The position numbers and the translations under genes were made by a program. Shown piece by piece: positions 55,701 through 63,873 of a stretch of 64,000 bases of DNA (its first letter is position 1; the number at the start of each line of letters is the position of its first letter). This DNA is from Enterobacter sp. ENT03 (GTDB lineage: Bacteria; Pseudomonadota; Gammaproteobacteria; Enterobacterales; Enterobacteriaceae), in assembly GCF_019218745.1 (NCBI RefSeq), contig NZ_JAHUXA010000012.1, positions 86,153 through 150,152 on the forward strand, in the 5' to 3' direction. The notes under the pieces are model-generated. The model saw only the letters and a program-made list of their open reading frames with translations, was not told where the DNA came from and made no database searches.

Positions 55701-56692
55701 TCAGCTTCCGCGTAGTGGACGACAAGAACAAGAAACTGCAGGAAGGCCGCGATCTGACGGCGCTGAAAGAGGCGCTGAAAGGCAAAGTGCAGGAAACCCT
55801 GTCGGCGGTGGCCGACGACGGTATCGAGCAGAGCGGGCTGCATATCTGGAGTTTCGGTCAGCTTCCGGAAAGCTACGAGCAAAAACGCGGCAACTACAAA
55901 GTGAAGGCATGGCCGGCGCTGGTGGATGAGCGCGACAGTGTGGCTATCAAGCTGTTCGATAATCCGCTGGAGCAGCAACAGCAGATGTGGCGCGGACTGC
56001 GCCGTCTGTTACTGCTGAATATTCCGTCGCCGATCAAATATCTGCATGAGAAGCTGCCGAACAAAGCCAAGCTGGGCCTGTACTTTAACCCGTACGGTAA
56101 AGTGCTGGATCTGATTGACGACTGCATCTCTTGCGGCGTTGATAAGCTGATCTTTGACGCGGGCGGCCCGGTGTGGACAGAAGAGGGCTATGCACGGCTT
56201 CACGAAAAAGTCCGGGCGGAACTTAACGAGACGGTGGTGGAGATTGCGAAGCAGGTCGAGCAGATCCTGACCGCCGTGTTCAACATCAACAAACGCCTGA
56301 AAGGGCGCGTCGATATGACCATGGCGCTGGCGCTGTCAGATATTAAAGCGCAGATGAACAATCTGGTGTATCGCGGGTTTGTCACTGGCAACGGCTTTAA
56401 ACGTCTGGGCGATACGCTGCGTTATCTGAATGCCATTGAAAAACGGCTGGAGAAGCTGGCGGTGGATCCGCACCGGGATCGCGCGCAGATGCTGAAAGTG
56501 GAGAGTGTGCAGCGGGCCTGGCAGCAGTGGATGAACAAGCTACCACCCGCCCGCCGCGAGGATGACGACGTAAAAGCGATCCGCTGGATGATCGAAGAGC
56601 TGCGGGTGAGCTATTTCGCCCAGCAGCTCGGCACGCCGTACCCGATCTCCGATAAGCGTATTTTGCAGGCGATGGAGCAGATCGCCGCGTGA
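52790..56692 (+). CDS. hrpA: HrpA, DEAH-box ATP-dependent RNA helicase
   Basis: This 1300-residue protein equals E. coli HrpA. Walker A is GETGSGKTTQLPK, the DEAH box is IIDEAHERS, and motif III is SAT. Motif VI (QRKGRCGRV) and the long C-terminal DUF3418-like region follow. It rescues stalled and collided ribosomes by acting on mRNA. ATG 52790 (MTEQQNF) matches the known N-terminus; an in-frame ATG at 52745 is possible, and neither has a strong Shine-Dalgarno. A second REP array follows the stop. Confidence 0.96.
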   Translation: MTEQQNFTFSALNQQLETLMLRDKQRFARRLHGARKVKNPDAQQAIYQTMAQEIEQAAEKVRLRIAARPAITYPDNLPVSQKKQDILEAIRDHQVVIVAGETGSGKTTQLPKICMELGRGVTGLIGHTQPRRLAARTVASRIAEELKSEPGGCIGYKVRFSDHISDNTMVKLMTDGILLAEIQQDRLLMQYDTIIIDEAHERSLNIDFLLGYFKELLPKRPDLKVIITSATIDPERFSRHFDNAPIIEVSGRTYPVEVRYRPIVEEADDTERDQLQAIFDAVDELGRESAGDILIFLSGEREIRDTADALNKLNLRHTEVLPLYARLSNSEQNRVFQSHSGRRIVLATNVAETSLTVPGIKYVIDPGTARISRYSFRTKVQRLPIEPISQASANQRKGRCGRVSEGICIRLYSEDDFLSRPEFTDPEILRTNLASVILQMTALGLGDIAAFPFVEAPDKRNIQDGVRLLEELGAITTDEQQTAYKLTPQGRQLSQLPVDPRLARMVLEAQKLGCVREAMIITSALSIQDPRERPMDKQQASDEKHRRFHDKESDFLAFVNLWNYLGEQQKALSSNSFRRLCRTEYLNYLRVREWQDIYTQLRQVVKELGIPVNSEPAEYREIHIAMLTGLLSHIGMKDADKQEFTGARNARFAIFPGSGLFKKPPKWTMVAELVETSRLWGRIAARIDPEWVEPVAQHLIKRSYSEPHWERAQGAVMATEKVTLYGLPIVSARKVNYSQIDPMLCRELFIRHALVEGDWQTRHAFFRDNLKLRSEVEELEHKSRRRDILVDDDTLFEFYDQRISHEVISARHFDSWWKKASRETPDLLNFEKNMLIKEGAEQVSKLDYPNFWHQGNLKLRLSYQFEPGADADGVTVHIPLPLLNQVEDAGFEWQIPGLRRELIIALIKSLPKPVRRNFVPAPNYAEAFLGRVTPLELPLLDALERELRRMTGVTVDREAWQWDQVPDHLKISFRVVDDKNKKLQEGRDLTALKEALKGKVQETLSAVADDGIEQSGLHIWSFGQLPESYEQKRGNYKVKAWPALVDERDSVAIKLFDNPLEQQQQMWRGLRRLLLLNIPSPIKYLHEKLPNKAKLGLYFNPYGKVLDLIDDCISCGVDKLIFDAGGPVWTEEGYARLHEKVRAELNETVVEIAKQVEQILTAVFNINKRLKGRVDMTMALALSDIKAQMNNLVYRGFVTGNGFKRLGDTLRYLNAIEKRLEKLAVDPHRDRAQMLKVESVQRAWQQWMNKLPPARREDDDVKAIRWMIEELRVSYFAQQLGTPYPISDKRILQAMEQIAA

Positions 56693-56699
56693 TGGGTGC

Positions 56700-56938
56700 C
56701 GGGCGGCGACGTTGTCTTGCCCGGCCTACCACGCATCGTGCAAGTCATTTGTAGGCCCGGTAAGCGCAGCGCCACCGGGCAAACCACGTCACCACCCCCA
56801 CAGGCCCGGTAAGCACCAGCGCCACCGGGCAAATCACGTCACCATTCCCACAGGCCCGGTAAGCGCCAGCGCCACCGGGCAAATCACATCACCATTCCAG
56901 TAGGCCCGGTAAGCGTCAGCGCCACCGGGCAAACCACG
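56700..56938. repeat. REP-type array: four units of about 50 bases plus an inverted leader
   Basis: An inverted REP arm (GCCGGGCGGCGAC...GCCCGGCCTACC) is followed by four units beginning AGGCCCGGTAAGC at 56753, 56802, 56852 and 56902. The core ends GCGCCACCGGGCAAA and the linker reads CACGTCACCA. It lies between hrpA and the convergent efflux operon. Its arms (CACCGGGC) differ from those of the array at 51659 (CGCCGGGC), so the two arrays grew independently. Confidence 0.92.
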
Positions 56939-56943
56939 CCAAA

Positions 56944-58320
56944 TTACTTTCCGCCGGTCCACCCGCCGCCCAGCGCCCGGTATAAATCTACCTGCGCCAG
57001 CAACAGATTATTCTTCACCTGCACCACGCTGGTCTGCACCGAATAGAGCGTGCGCTGCGCATCCAGCTCATCCAGATACGAGGCATACCCATTCCGGTAA
57101 CGGTTGTGGGCGATACGCAGCGCTTCTTGCGCCACCGTTGCCTGTTGCTGTAACTCGTCTAACTGCTCTTGCAGACGCGCAATGGCATCGAGGCTGTCGT
57201 TCACCTCTTTAAACGCATTGCGCACGGTATTTTCATAGTTGTAGAGCGCCTGATTACGCTGGGACATCGACACATCCACCTGCGCATTCAGCCCCTGACG
57301 GTTAAGCAGCGGCGCAAGAATACTGCCGCCGACGCTCCACAAGCGCAGCGGGTTCTCCAGCAGCGCCGGTAGCGTATCCGCCTGCCAGGTGCCGCCCGCC
57401 GTCAGACTGATCGACGGTAGCAGTTGCGCCTGCGACGCCGCCAGTGAGGCATCGGCAGCGATCAAGGCCTGCTGCGCCTGCACAATATCCGGGCGACGAT
57501 TTAACAGCGTGGAGGGCAACTGCGCCGGGACCGGCAATGGGCTTAGCCGATCAAACGCACCGCGCGGCACCGGGCCGGGATTACCGCCAGCCAGCAGACT
57601 AAGGGCGTTTTCCTGCTCGCTGATCTGGTGCTGTAACTGCGGGATCTGCGCACGGGTGGCGCGACGCTCCGAATCCGACTGCATCAGCTCCAGTCGCGAG
57701 CTGTAGCCGGTTTCAAACTGCCGTTTAGCGAGGTTCCAGGCTTCCTCCCGCGCCGCCAGCGTTGACTGCGTGACGCGCAGCTGTTCATCCAGCGACAGCA
57801 GCGTGATATAGCCCGACGCCACCGATGAGGCGACCGTCAGATCGGCGGCAGCGGCGGCGGCTTTCTGCGCCGCCAGTGACGCCCGCGCCGCATCCGTGGC
57901 GCTGCGGTTCGCGCCCCACAGATCCACATCGTAATTCGCCGTTAAGCCGCCTTTGTACAGCGTGCTGTGCACCGGTTGCCCGGTGGCGGCAGACTGCGAA
58001 CGCGCCCGCGTGCCGCCCAGGCTGGCATCAAGCGTCGGAAACAGATTGCCCTCAGCGGCATAAATGCGCGCCTGATATTCATTTATTCGCTCGCGGGCGA
58101 TGAGAATGTCGTTGTTCTGGCGCAGCGCCTGTTCCACGTACCCATTAAGCTGGCTGTCGTGAAAGTTGCGCCACCAGACGCCTTCCACCGGGCTTTGCGG
58201 GCCAACGGCGGTGCGCCACTCGGCGGGAATGATTAACGACGGGCGGGCCGGGGCGACGTCAACCGACTGACACCCCGCCAGCGCCAGGGTCAGCGCCAGC
58301 CAGACAGGACGGAAGGTCAT
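56944..58320 (-). CDS. Outer membrane efflux lipoprotein (NodT/OprM family)
   Basis: This 458-residue protein is an outer-membrane channel of the TolC-like family. It has lipobox ALAGC (Cys17), the RND/NodT pattern SPVEGVWWRNFHDSQLNGYV, and two repeated coiled-coil halves rich in Ala, Gln and Leu (each with an LLSLDEQLRVTQSTL-like or LYNYENTVRNAFKEVN-like segment). It forms a trimeric exit duct. Its start overlaps the stop of the HlyD gene by one base, so the three genes 61099 to 56944 make a complete tripartite pump operon. Confidence 0.92.
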   Translation of the reverse strand: MTFRPVWLALTLALAGCQSVDVAPARPSLIIPAEWRTAVGPQSPVEGVWWRNFHDSQLNGYVEQALRQNNDILIARERINEYQARIYAAEGNLFPTLDASLGGTRARSQSAATGQPVHSTLYKGGLTANYDVDLWGANRSATDAARASLAAQKAAAAAADLTVASSVASGYITLLSLDEQLRVTQSTLAAREEAWNLAKRQFETGYSSRLELMQSDSERRATRAQIPQLQHQISEQENALSLLAGGNPGPVPRGAFDRLSPLPVPAQLPSTLLNRRPDIVQAQQALIAADASLAASQAQLLPSISLTAGGTWQADTLPALLENPLRLWSVGGSILAPLLNRQGLNAQVDVSMSQRNQALYNYENTVRNAFKEVNDSLDAIARLQEQLDELQQQATVAQEALRIAHNRYRNGYASYLDELDAQRTLYSVQTSVVQVKNNLLLAQVDLYRALGGGWTGGK

Positions 58321-59399
58321 TATTTTGCCTCCCGGGTATCAATAGTCACCTGTACCGACATCCCTGGACGCAAACGCTGTAGCTGTTCCGGCTTACCGTC
58401 GATCTCAATGCGTACCGGAATGCGCTGGGCGATCTTCACGAAGTTACCGGTGGCGTTGTCCGGGGTTACCGCGCTGAATTCGACGCCGGTGGCAGGGGAA
58501 ATGCTCTGCACGCGACCACTAAAGGCTTCGTTGTTGAGCGCATCAACGGTGAAATGCACCGGCTGGCCCACGCGCATGGTCGCCAGCTGCGTCTCTTTGA
58601 CGTTGGCGATGATCCAGTGCTGCGGTGGCACCAGCGAGGTGAGATGCGTCCCGGCAGTGACGTAGGCCCCCAGTCGCACGGCAATTTGTCCAAGCTGTCC
58701 GTCGCGCGGCGCGACAATGCGCGTGTTTTGCAGATCGATCTGCGCCAGCTCCAGCGCGGCGCGGGCGCTTTCCACATCGGCCTCAAGCGACGCGCGATTG
58801 ACGATCACCGTTTGCAGATCCTGGCGCGACATCTCAAGCGTGGCGCGGGCCTGATCAATATCGGCGCTGCCCTGGGCGGCACTGGCGAGGGCAGCATCAC
58901 GCTCACGCACCGACAGCGAGCCATCCGCCGCCAGCGCTTTCACTCGTTTCAGATCCGCCTGGCTTTTCATACTCTGGGCGCGGGCGTTTTCCAGCGCGGC
59001 CTCGTTACGTTTGATCACCGCTTCGGCGCTTTTACGCTGTTGCAGATTATTGTTCAGCGCGGCGATTTTCATCGCCAGCTGCGCCTGCGCCTGGTGGACG
59101 CGCTGGGTATAGATGCGGTCGTCGATCTGCATCAGCAGATCACCGCGCTTCACCATGGCGAAATCCTGGACTTTAACATCGGTGATATAGCCATTGACCT
59201 GCGGGCTGATAAACGTCGTCTGACCGCGCACATAGGCGTTATCGGTAAACTGGCTGTGACGGGTGAAAGGGGGCAGTTGCCAGGCGTAGAGGATCACCAG
59301 TGCGCCCACGATACCAATCGCCGCAGCGGCAAAAATGGAAACCACGCGCAAATTGCTGCGCGTATTCGCCTGCTCTTTGGCGGCATCCTGCTGACTCAT
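58320..59399 (-). CDS. HlyD/EmrA-family membrane fusion protein
   Basis: This 359-residue adaptor has a cytoplasmic N-terminus, one transmembrane helix (about residues 21-43, VVSIFAAAAIGIVGALVILYAW) and a split lipoyl domain (TFISPQVNGYITDV and IVAPRDGQLGQIAV). Between them lies an alpha-helical hairpin rich in Ala and Gln, and a C-terminal beta-barrel follows. ATG 59399 with AGGAG six bases upstream is preferred over the GTG at 59405. It links the MFS pump to the outer-membrane lipoprotein. Confidence 0.92.
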   Translation of the reverse strand: MSQQDAAKEQANTRSNLRVVSIFAAAAIGIVGALVILYAWQLPPFTRHSQFTDNAYVRGQTTFISPQVNGYITDVKVQDFAMVKRGDLLMQIDDRIYTQRVHQAQAQLAMKIAALNNNLQQRKSAEAVIKRNEAALENARAQSMKSQADLKRVKALAADGSLSVRERDAALASAAQGSADIDQARATLEMSRQDLQTVIVNRASLEADVESARAALELAQIDLQNTRIVAPRDGQLGQIAVRLGAYVTAGTHLTSLVPPQHWIIANVKETQLATMRVGQPVHFTVDALNNEAFSGRVQSISPATGVEFSAVTPDNATGNFVKIAQRIPVRIEIDGKPEQLQRLRPGMSVQVTIDTREAK

Positions 59400-59443
59400 A
59401 ACCACTCCTGTCGTAATCTCAGTTTCATTTCAATGTTCCGTTT

Positions 59444-61099
59444 TTATGCTTTTTGCCGCATCGCCCGTTTCAGGGCCAGATGCGCGGTAATGCGCAGACG
59501 CAGTAAGCGCCACAGGATCCACAGCAGGGTGCAGGCCGCGATGGTCGCCGTCAGCAAATAGGTATCGTTATAGGCCAGAATATTCGCCTGCAATGAACTG
59601 GCAGTCTGTAACTGATTGATCGCCTGCACGTTCAGCAGGGTGCTGTCGCGGATCTGGCTCTGATACATCTGACTGTAGAGCTGGATGCGGTCATTCACCA
59701 GCGGGTTCAGGGTGGTGAGCTGTTCAGCCAGCACGCTGGAGTGATATTTCTCGCGCCAGACCTGAAAGGTGCCGAGGATCGCCGAGCCGAGCAGCCCGCC
59801 GAGGTTCTGACTGATGCCAAACAACACGGAGAAACTCACCAGGTTGCGCGGGTCGGCAATAACGCCGCCGATCCCGGCCAGCACCGCCGGGGCGAGGAAA
59901 AAGGCGCTGCCAAAGCCGAGCAGGAACTGGCTGACCATGAGCTGCTCCGGCCGGGTCAGGCTGTTGGACTGGCTGTCGAGCAGGGAGGCGATAATCATCG
60001 CCACCAGCGACGTGACAATCGGCCAGGTCAGGCGCTGCGGTTTGATGGTCAGGCAACTGATGACGATGCCGCAGACAATACCGGCAAAAATCGACCAGGC
60101 CAGCGAGGTCATCTGTTCATTTTGCAGGCCGACATATTGCAGCCAGCCGATCACGCCGGTGTTCTGCTCCGCCAGCACAATACGGATAAGCACCATAATC
60201 AGCCCGAGGCGCACAATACTGCCGCTGGATAACCAGCGGGTATTCAGCAATGGGTTGCTGCGGTTGTGCTCAAAGACAATGGCACTGACTATCAGCACCA
60301 GCGCGCCCGCCAGCGCCCAGCCAATCCACGGCGCTTCAAACCACCAGTCCAGTCGGCCCAGGGACAACACCGCGCACAGTAGCGCCATACCGGGGGCAAA
60401 CAGCATAAAGGTGATGAAATCTTTTTTCTCGAACACCTTTTGGCGATCCCCCGGCGGCAGCTTGAGAAGGATCACCCCGGCCAGCGAGATCAGCGCCAGG
60501 CCCAGTTCAAACAGGTAAAGCCCGCGCCATTCGTCGATTTGCAGCAGCTCAGTCGAGAAGAGGCGGGCGATGGGGATCGCCATCGACGCGCCGGTAATGC
60601 CGATGGTCAGCGCTTTTAATCGGTGTTTCGCAGGCCAGGCCTGAATCTGATAATAAATGCCCAGCGAACTCAGCGCCGCCGCCACCATCCCGTGCGCGGC
60701 GCGCACCATCAGGGCGGAACTGAGGTCATTGACGAACAGGTGGAAAAAGGTCACCAGCACGTAAAGCACCAGAAAGCCTTCGGTAAAAGCGCGCAGGCCA
60801 AACTGCTGGCGGAATTTCACCAGCAGCAGGTTAATGGAGATGTTGGTCATCACATAAACCGTCGGCAGCCAGGCAATTTCTGTCGACCAGGCGGCAAACG
60901 AGCCCTGCAAATTTTGCAGGTTGGCGGCGACCATTGCGTTACCAAGCGCCCCGGTCAGGCACACCAGCAGCCCGACAATGCCATAGGCGATGCGTCTGGG
61001 CGTGCTGTGAAAGGGGGTCGAGGGCGACCCTAAAAGCATGGGCTTTTCATGCGGCGCCCATTCTCTTGGCTGATAAGGATCGCTTTTGGGCAAACGCAT
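59444..61099 (-). CDS. MFS efflux pump, DHA2 (EmrB-like)
   Basis: This 551-residue MFS protein has about 14 membrane segments. The first is preceded by a hydrophilic N-terminus containing PREWAPHEKPM, and helix 1 reads AYGIVGLLVCLTGALGNAMV. ATG 61099 has GGAAG four bases upstream. The upstream in-frame TTG at 61120 is unlikely. With the adjacent HlyD and outer membrane genes it forms an EmrAB-TolC-type tripartite exporter for hydrophobic compounds. The substrate is not predictable. No regulator gene is adjacent. Confidence 0.9.
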   Translation of the reverse strand: MRLPKSDPYQPREWAPHEKPMLLGSPSTPFHSTPRRIAYGIVGLLVCLTGALGNAMVAANLQNLQGSFAAWSTEIAWLPTVYVMTNISINLLLVKFRQQFGLRAFTEGFLVLYVLVTFFHLFVNDLSSALMVRAAHGMVAAALSSLGIYYQIQAWPAKHRLKALTIGITGASMAIPIARLFSTELLQIDEWRGLYLFELGLALISLAGVILLKLPPGDRQKVFEKKDFITFMLFAPGMALLCAVLSLGRLDWWFEAPWIGWALAGALVLIVSAIVFEHNRSNPLLNTRWLSSGSIVRLGLIMVLIRIVLAEQNTGVIGWLQYVGLQNEQMTSLAWSIFAGIVCGIVISCLTIKPQRLTWPIVTSLVAMIIASLLDSQSNSLTRPEQLMVSQFLLGFGSAFFLAPAVLAGIGGVIADPRNLVSFSVLFGISQNLGGLLGSAILGTFQVWREKYHSSVLAEQLTTLNPLVNDRIQLYSQMYQSQIRDSTLLNVQAINQLQTASSLQANILAYNDTYLLTATIAACTLLWILWRLLRLRITAHLALKRAMRQKA

Positions 61100-61295
61100 C
61101 GGGCTTCCAGATAACGACAATGAATAATTAGGCGGCTAAGGATTTTATAGTGCCCGCGAATGATAATTCAAGTCAATTAATTAAGGTAATTCAATATTTA
61201 TAATGAATATTTTGGGTGACGTTGTCACACATACCCGGCAATAACCTGACAGGCTTTGAAACCGTTATCTGCATAGCGGTTATTAAGAAGGATCA

Positions 61296-61350
61296 CGATA
61301 TAATCCGGGACGTTACACGGAGGATTAGGAGTGATCCTCTGTTTATATCG
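61296..61350 (+). promoter_or_regulatory. Nested inverted repeats in the ydcF leader
   Basis: CGATATAA (61296-61303) pairs perfectly with TTATATCG (61343-61350), enclosing GAGGAT (61320-61325) with ATCCTC (61334-61339). A third small stem ACCCT/AGGGT lies at 61363-61377. The inner stem covers the ribosome site of the leader frame at 61331, so the RNA could control its translation. Confidence 0.45.
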
Positions 61351-61399
61351 CGACGCCATCGTACCCTACAGGAGGGTTCCTGAAAGGAGATTTGCATGA
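61331..61399 (+). CDS. Candidate 22-residue leader peptide overlapping ydcF
   Basis: GTG 61331 lies seven bases after CGGAGG (61318-61323) and opens a 22-codon frame (VILCLYRDAIVP..., ending RRFA) whose TGA (61397-61399) overlaps the ydcF ATG (61396) as ATGA. Good ribosome site, overlap with the next start and location in a structured leader all fit translational coupling. The peptide is arginine-rich at its end and matches nothing I know. It could be chance, since a 22-codon frame is short. Confidence 0.4.
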   Translation: MILCLYRDAIVPYRRVPERRFA

Positions 61400-62205
61400 T
61401 CATTACCCGCTTTCCCACCTTGCCGGAAACCACGCTGACGGCGGTCAATACGCTTGGCCAGTGGCTGGCACTGAATGATTTTGCCGGTAAACCGCATCCG
61501 GTCCATGCCGACTGCGTTATTCTGGCGGGGAACGCCGTGATCCCGACCATCGATGCGGCCTGTAAGGTCGCCGCCCGCGACCACGCCCCGCTATTGATCA
61601 GCGGCGGCATTGGCCATTCCACGCCGTTTTTGTATGCCGCCATTGCGCGCCACCCGCGCTATAACGTCATCCGCACGACCGGGCGTTCTGAAGCGGCGAT
61701 CATCGCTGACATCGCCCGCCAGTTCTGGCGCATTCCGGGCGACCGCATTCTTCTGGAGGATAAATCGACGAACTGCGGCGAAAACGCGCGTCTCTCCTGT
61801 GAATTGTTGCAGGCGAAGCTGCCGCAGGCACGCACAGTGCTGGTGGTGCAGGATCCGACCATGCAGCGGCGCACGATGGCGACCTTCGCGCATCTCACCG
61901 CCGCAACACCGCGAGAGGTTCACTTCCTGAGCTGGCCCGGTTTTACGCCGCAGTTGCGTAATGGCCAGCGCGGCCTGAGCTTTACCCCGCGCCCGCGCGA
62001 AGAGGGCCTGTGGGCGGTGGACCGTTATCTGTCGCTGATGCTCGGTGAAGTCCCGCGCCTGCGGGATGATGAGCAGGGTTACGGACCGCGCGGGCGCAAC
62101 TTTATCGCCCACGTCGATTTTCCTGCTCACGTGGACGCCGCCTGGCGCACCTTACAGACCGATGACACCCTCAACGCCGCCCTGCGCGATCGGGCATTAC
62201 GTTAA
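61396..62205 (+). CDS. ydcF: YdcF, DUF218 SAM-binding protein
   Basis: This 269-residue protein follows E. coli YdcF (266). It carries the DUF218 core (DCVILAGNAVIPT, LLISGGIGHST, EDKSTNCGENARLS, VVQDPTMQRRTM) and the C-terminal GYGPRGRNFIAHVDFPA. The E. coli protein binds S-adenosylmethionine in its crystal structure, and its reaction is unknown. AAAGGAG stands seven bases before ATG 61396. It lies between the divergent efflux operon and aldA, as in E. coli between hrpA and aldA. Confidence 0.94.
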   Translation: MIITRFPTLPETTLTAVNTLGQWLALNDFAGKPHPVHADCVILAGNAVIPTIDAACKVAARDHAPLLISGGIGHSTPFLYAAIARHPRYNVIRTTGRSEAAIIADIARQFWRIPGDRILLEDKSTNCGENARLSCELLQAKLPQARTVLVVQDPTMQRRTMATFAHLTAATPREVHFLSWPGFTPQLRNGQRGLSFTPRPREEGLWAVDRYLSLMLGEVPRLRDDEQGYGPRGRNFIAHVDFPAHVDAAWRTLQTDDTLNAALRDRALR

Positions 62206-62210
62206 CTCTT

Positions 62211-62242
62211 GCCCGTTTGCGACAATCAGCGCGCAAACGGGC
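62211..62242 (+). terminator. Strong hairpin after ydcF
   Basis: GCCCGTTTGCG (62211-62221) and CGCAAACGGGC (62232-62242) form an 11-pair perfect stem with a ten-base loop, five bases after the ydcF stop. There is no T-run, but the stem is the strongest in this interval. Confidence 0.65.
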
Positions 62243-62292
62243 ATTCGCGTCCCGCCGCAGGTCATACTTTTGTCGCAAATCCCTCGTGCTTT

Positions 62293-62308
62293 TATGAGAT
62301 GTCTCACA
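62293..62308 (+). promoter_or_regulatory. CRP site upstream of aldA
   Basis: TATGA-GATGTC-TCACA differs by one base from the CRP core TGTGA-N6-TCACA. It lies about 95 bases before the aldA start. E. coli aldA is strongly cAMP-CRP dependent, so the site is expected. Confidence 0.75.
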
Positions 62309-62403
62309 TAATCAGCTGATTAAGCCAGGCCATGACCGCAACGCCTGTAGATTTTTAACAGTGAATTTACTTGTTGAAAACAATGTTATTACAGGAGCAG
62401 GTC

Positions 62404-63843
62404 ATGACAGCACCCGTACTACACCCGATGTATATCGATGGTCAGTTTGTCACCTGGCAGGGCGACGCGTGGATCGACGTGGTTAACCCGTCAACGGAAG
62501 CGTTGTTATCCCGTATCCCGGACGGTACGGCAGAGGACGCCCGCAAAGCGATTGATGCCGCAGAACGTGCGCAGCCTGCCTGGGAAGCGCTGCCGGCTAT
62601 CGAACGTGCGGGCTGGTTACGCAAAATCTCTGCGGGGATCCGCGAGCGCGCCAGCGAAATCAGCCAGCTCATCGTCGCCGAAGGCGGCAAAATTCAGCAG
62701 CTGGCAGATGTTGAAGTGGCTTTTACCGCGGATTACATCGACTACATGGCGGAGTGGGCGCGGCGCTACGAAGGGGAGATCCTGCAAAGTGACCGTCCGG
62801 GCGAGAACATTTTCGTCTTTAAACGCGCCCTCGGCGTGACCACCGGCATTCTGCCGTGGAACTTCCCGTTCTTCCTGATTGCCCGCAAACTGGCTCCGGC
62901 GCTGATCACCGGTAACACCATTGTGATTAAACCCAGTGAGTTTACGCCAAACAACGCCATCGCCTTTGCGAAAATCGTCGATGAAATCGGTCTGCCGCGG
63001 GGCGTGTTTAACCTGGTACTGGGCCGGGGGGAAACCGTCGGGCAGGAGCTGGCGGGCAACCCAAAAGTGGCGATGGTCAGCATGACCGGTAGCGTCGGCG
63101 CGGGGGAGAAGATCATGGCGGCGGCAGCCAAAAATATCACCAAAGTGTGCCTGGAGCTGGGCGGTAAAGCCCCGGCCATTGTGATGGACGATGCGGATCT
63201 GACGCTGGCGGTGAAAGCCATTGTCGATTCACGCATCATCAACGCCGGGCAGGTCTGTAACTGCGCCGAGCGCGTCTATGTGCAAAAAGGCATTTACGAC
63301 CGCTTTGTTAACAAATTGGGCGAGGCGATGAAAGCCGTGCAGTTTGGCGATCCGGCGCAGCGTAATGATATTGCCATGGGGCCGCTGATCAACGCCGCGG
63401 CGCTGGCACGGGTGGAAGAGAAGGTGGCGCGCGCCGTTGCGCAGGGGGCAACCCTGGTGCTCGGCGGGAAAGCGGTGGAAGGCAGCGGTTATTTCTATCC
63501 GCCCACGCTGCTGGTGGACGTGCGCCAGGAGATGAGCATCATGCACGAAGAAACCTTCGGCCCGGTGCTGCCGGTGGTGGCTTTTGATACCCTCGATGAA
63601 GCGCTGGCGATGGCCAATGACAGCGACTACGGGCTGACGTCTTCGATCTACACCGCCAACCTCAACGTGGCGATGAAAGCCGTGCGCGGCCTGAAGTTCG
63701 GGGAAACCTACATCAACCGCGAAAACTTCGAAGCGATGCAGGGGTTCCACGCGGGCTGGCGTAAATCGGGCATCGGCGGTGCCGACGGGCGTCACGGGCT
63801 AAACGAGTATCTGCAAACCCAGATGGTCTATTTGCAGAGTTGA
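62404..63843 (+). CDS. aldA: AldA, lactaldehyde/glycolaldehyde dehydrogenase
   Basis: This 479-residue aldehyde dehydrogenase has the length of E. coli AldA. The catalytic Cys285 is in INAGQVCNCAER, the general base Glu251 in CLELGGKAP, and the NAD-binding motif is SMTGSVGAGE. It oxidises L-lactaldehyde from fucose and rhamnose breakdown, and glycolaldehyde, with NAD. ATG 62404 (MTAPVLHPMYIDG) fits the family start and has AGGAG about eight bases upstream. A CRP site lies upstream. An IS481-type element starts 30 bases after the stop. Confidence 0.97.
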   Translation: MTAPVLHPMYIDGQFVTWQGDAWIDVVNPSTEALLSRIPDGTAEDARKAIDAAERAQPAWEALPAIERAGWLRKISAGIRERASEISQLIVAEGGKIQQLADVEVAFTADYIDYMAEWARRYEGEILQSDRPGENIFVFKRALGVTTGILPWNFPFFLIARKLAPALITGNTIVIKPSEFTPNNAIAFAKIVDEIGLPRGVFNLVLGRGETVGQELAGNPKVAMVSMTGSVGAGEKIMAAAAKNITKVCLELGGKAPAIVMDDADLTLAVKAIVDSRIINAGQVCNCAERVYVQKGIYDRFVNKLGEAMKAVQFGDPAQRNDIAMGPLINAAALARVEEKVARAVAQGATLVLGGKAVEGSGYFYPPTLLVDVRQEMSIMHEETFGPVLPVVAFDTLDEALAMANDSDYGLTSSIYTANLNVAMKAVRGLKFGETYINRENFEAMQGFHAGWRKSGIGGADGRHGLNEYLQTQMVYLQS

Positions 63844-63849
63844 TGGTTG

Positions 63850-63871
63850 CCCCTCACCCCGGCCCTCTCCC
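63850..63871. repeat. Half of a dispersed palindromic repeat, cut by an IS
   Basis: CCCCTCACCCCGGCCCTCTC followed by CCG is the familiar left arm of a common enterobacterial intergenic palindrome whose right arm normally reads GGGAGAGGG...GTGAGGG. Here the right arm is replaced by the start of the insertion sequence. Confidence 0.6.
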
Positions 63872-63873
63872 GT

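Noticed and set aside
58554..59561. Plus-strand open frame of 335 codons over the HlyD gene
   Set aside because: It covers the antisense of two well supported efflux genes and reads as low-complexity His/Arg/Gln sequence.
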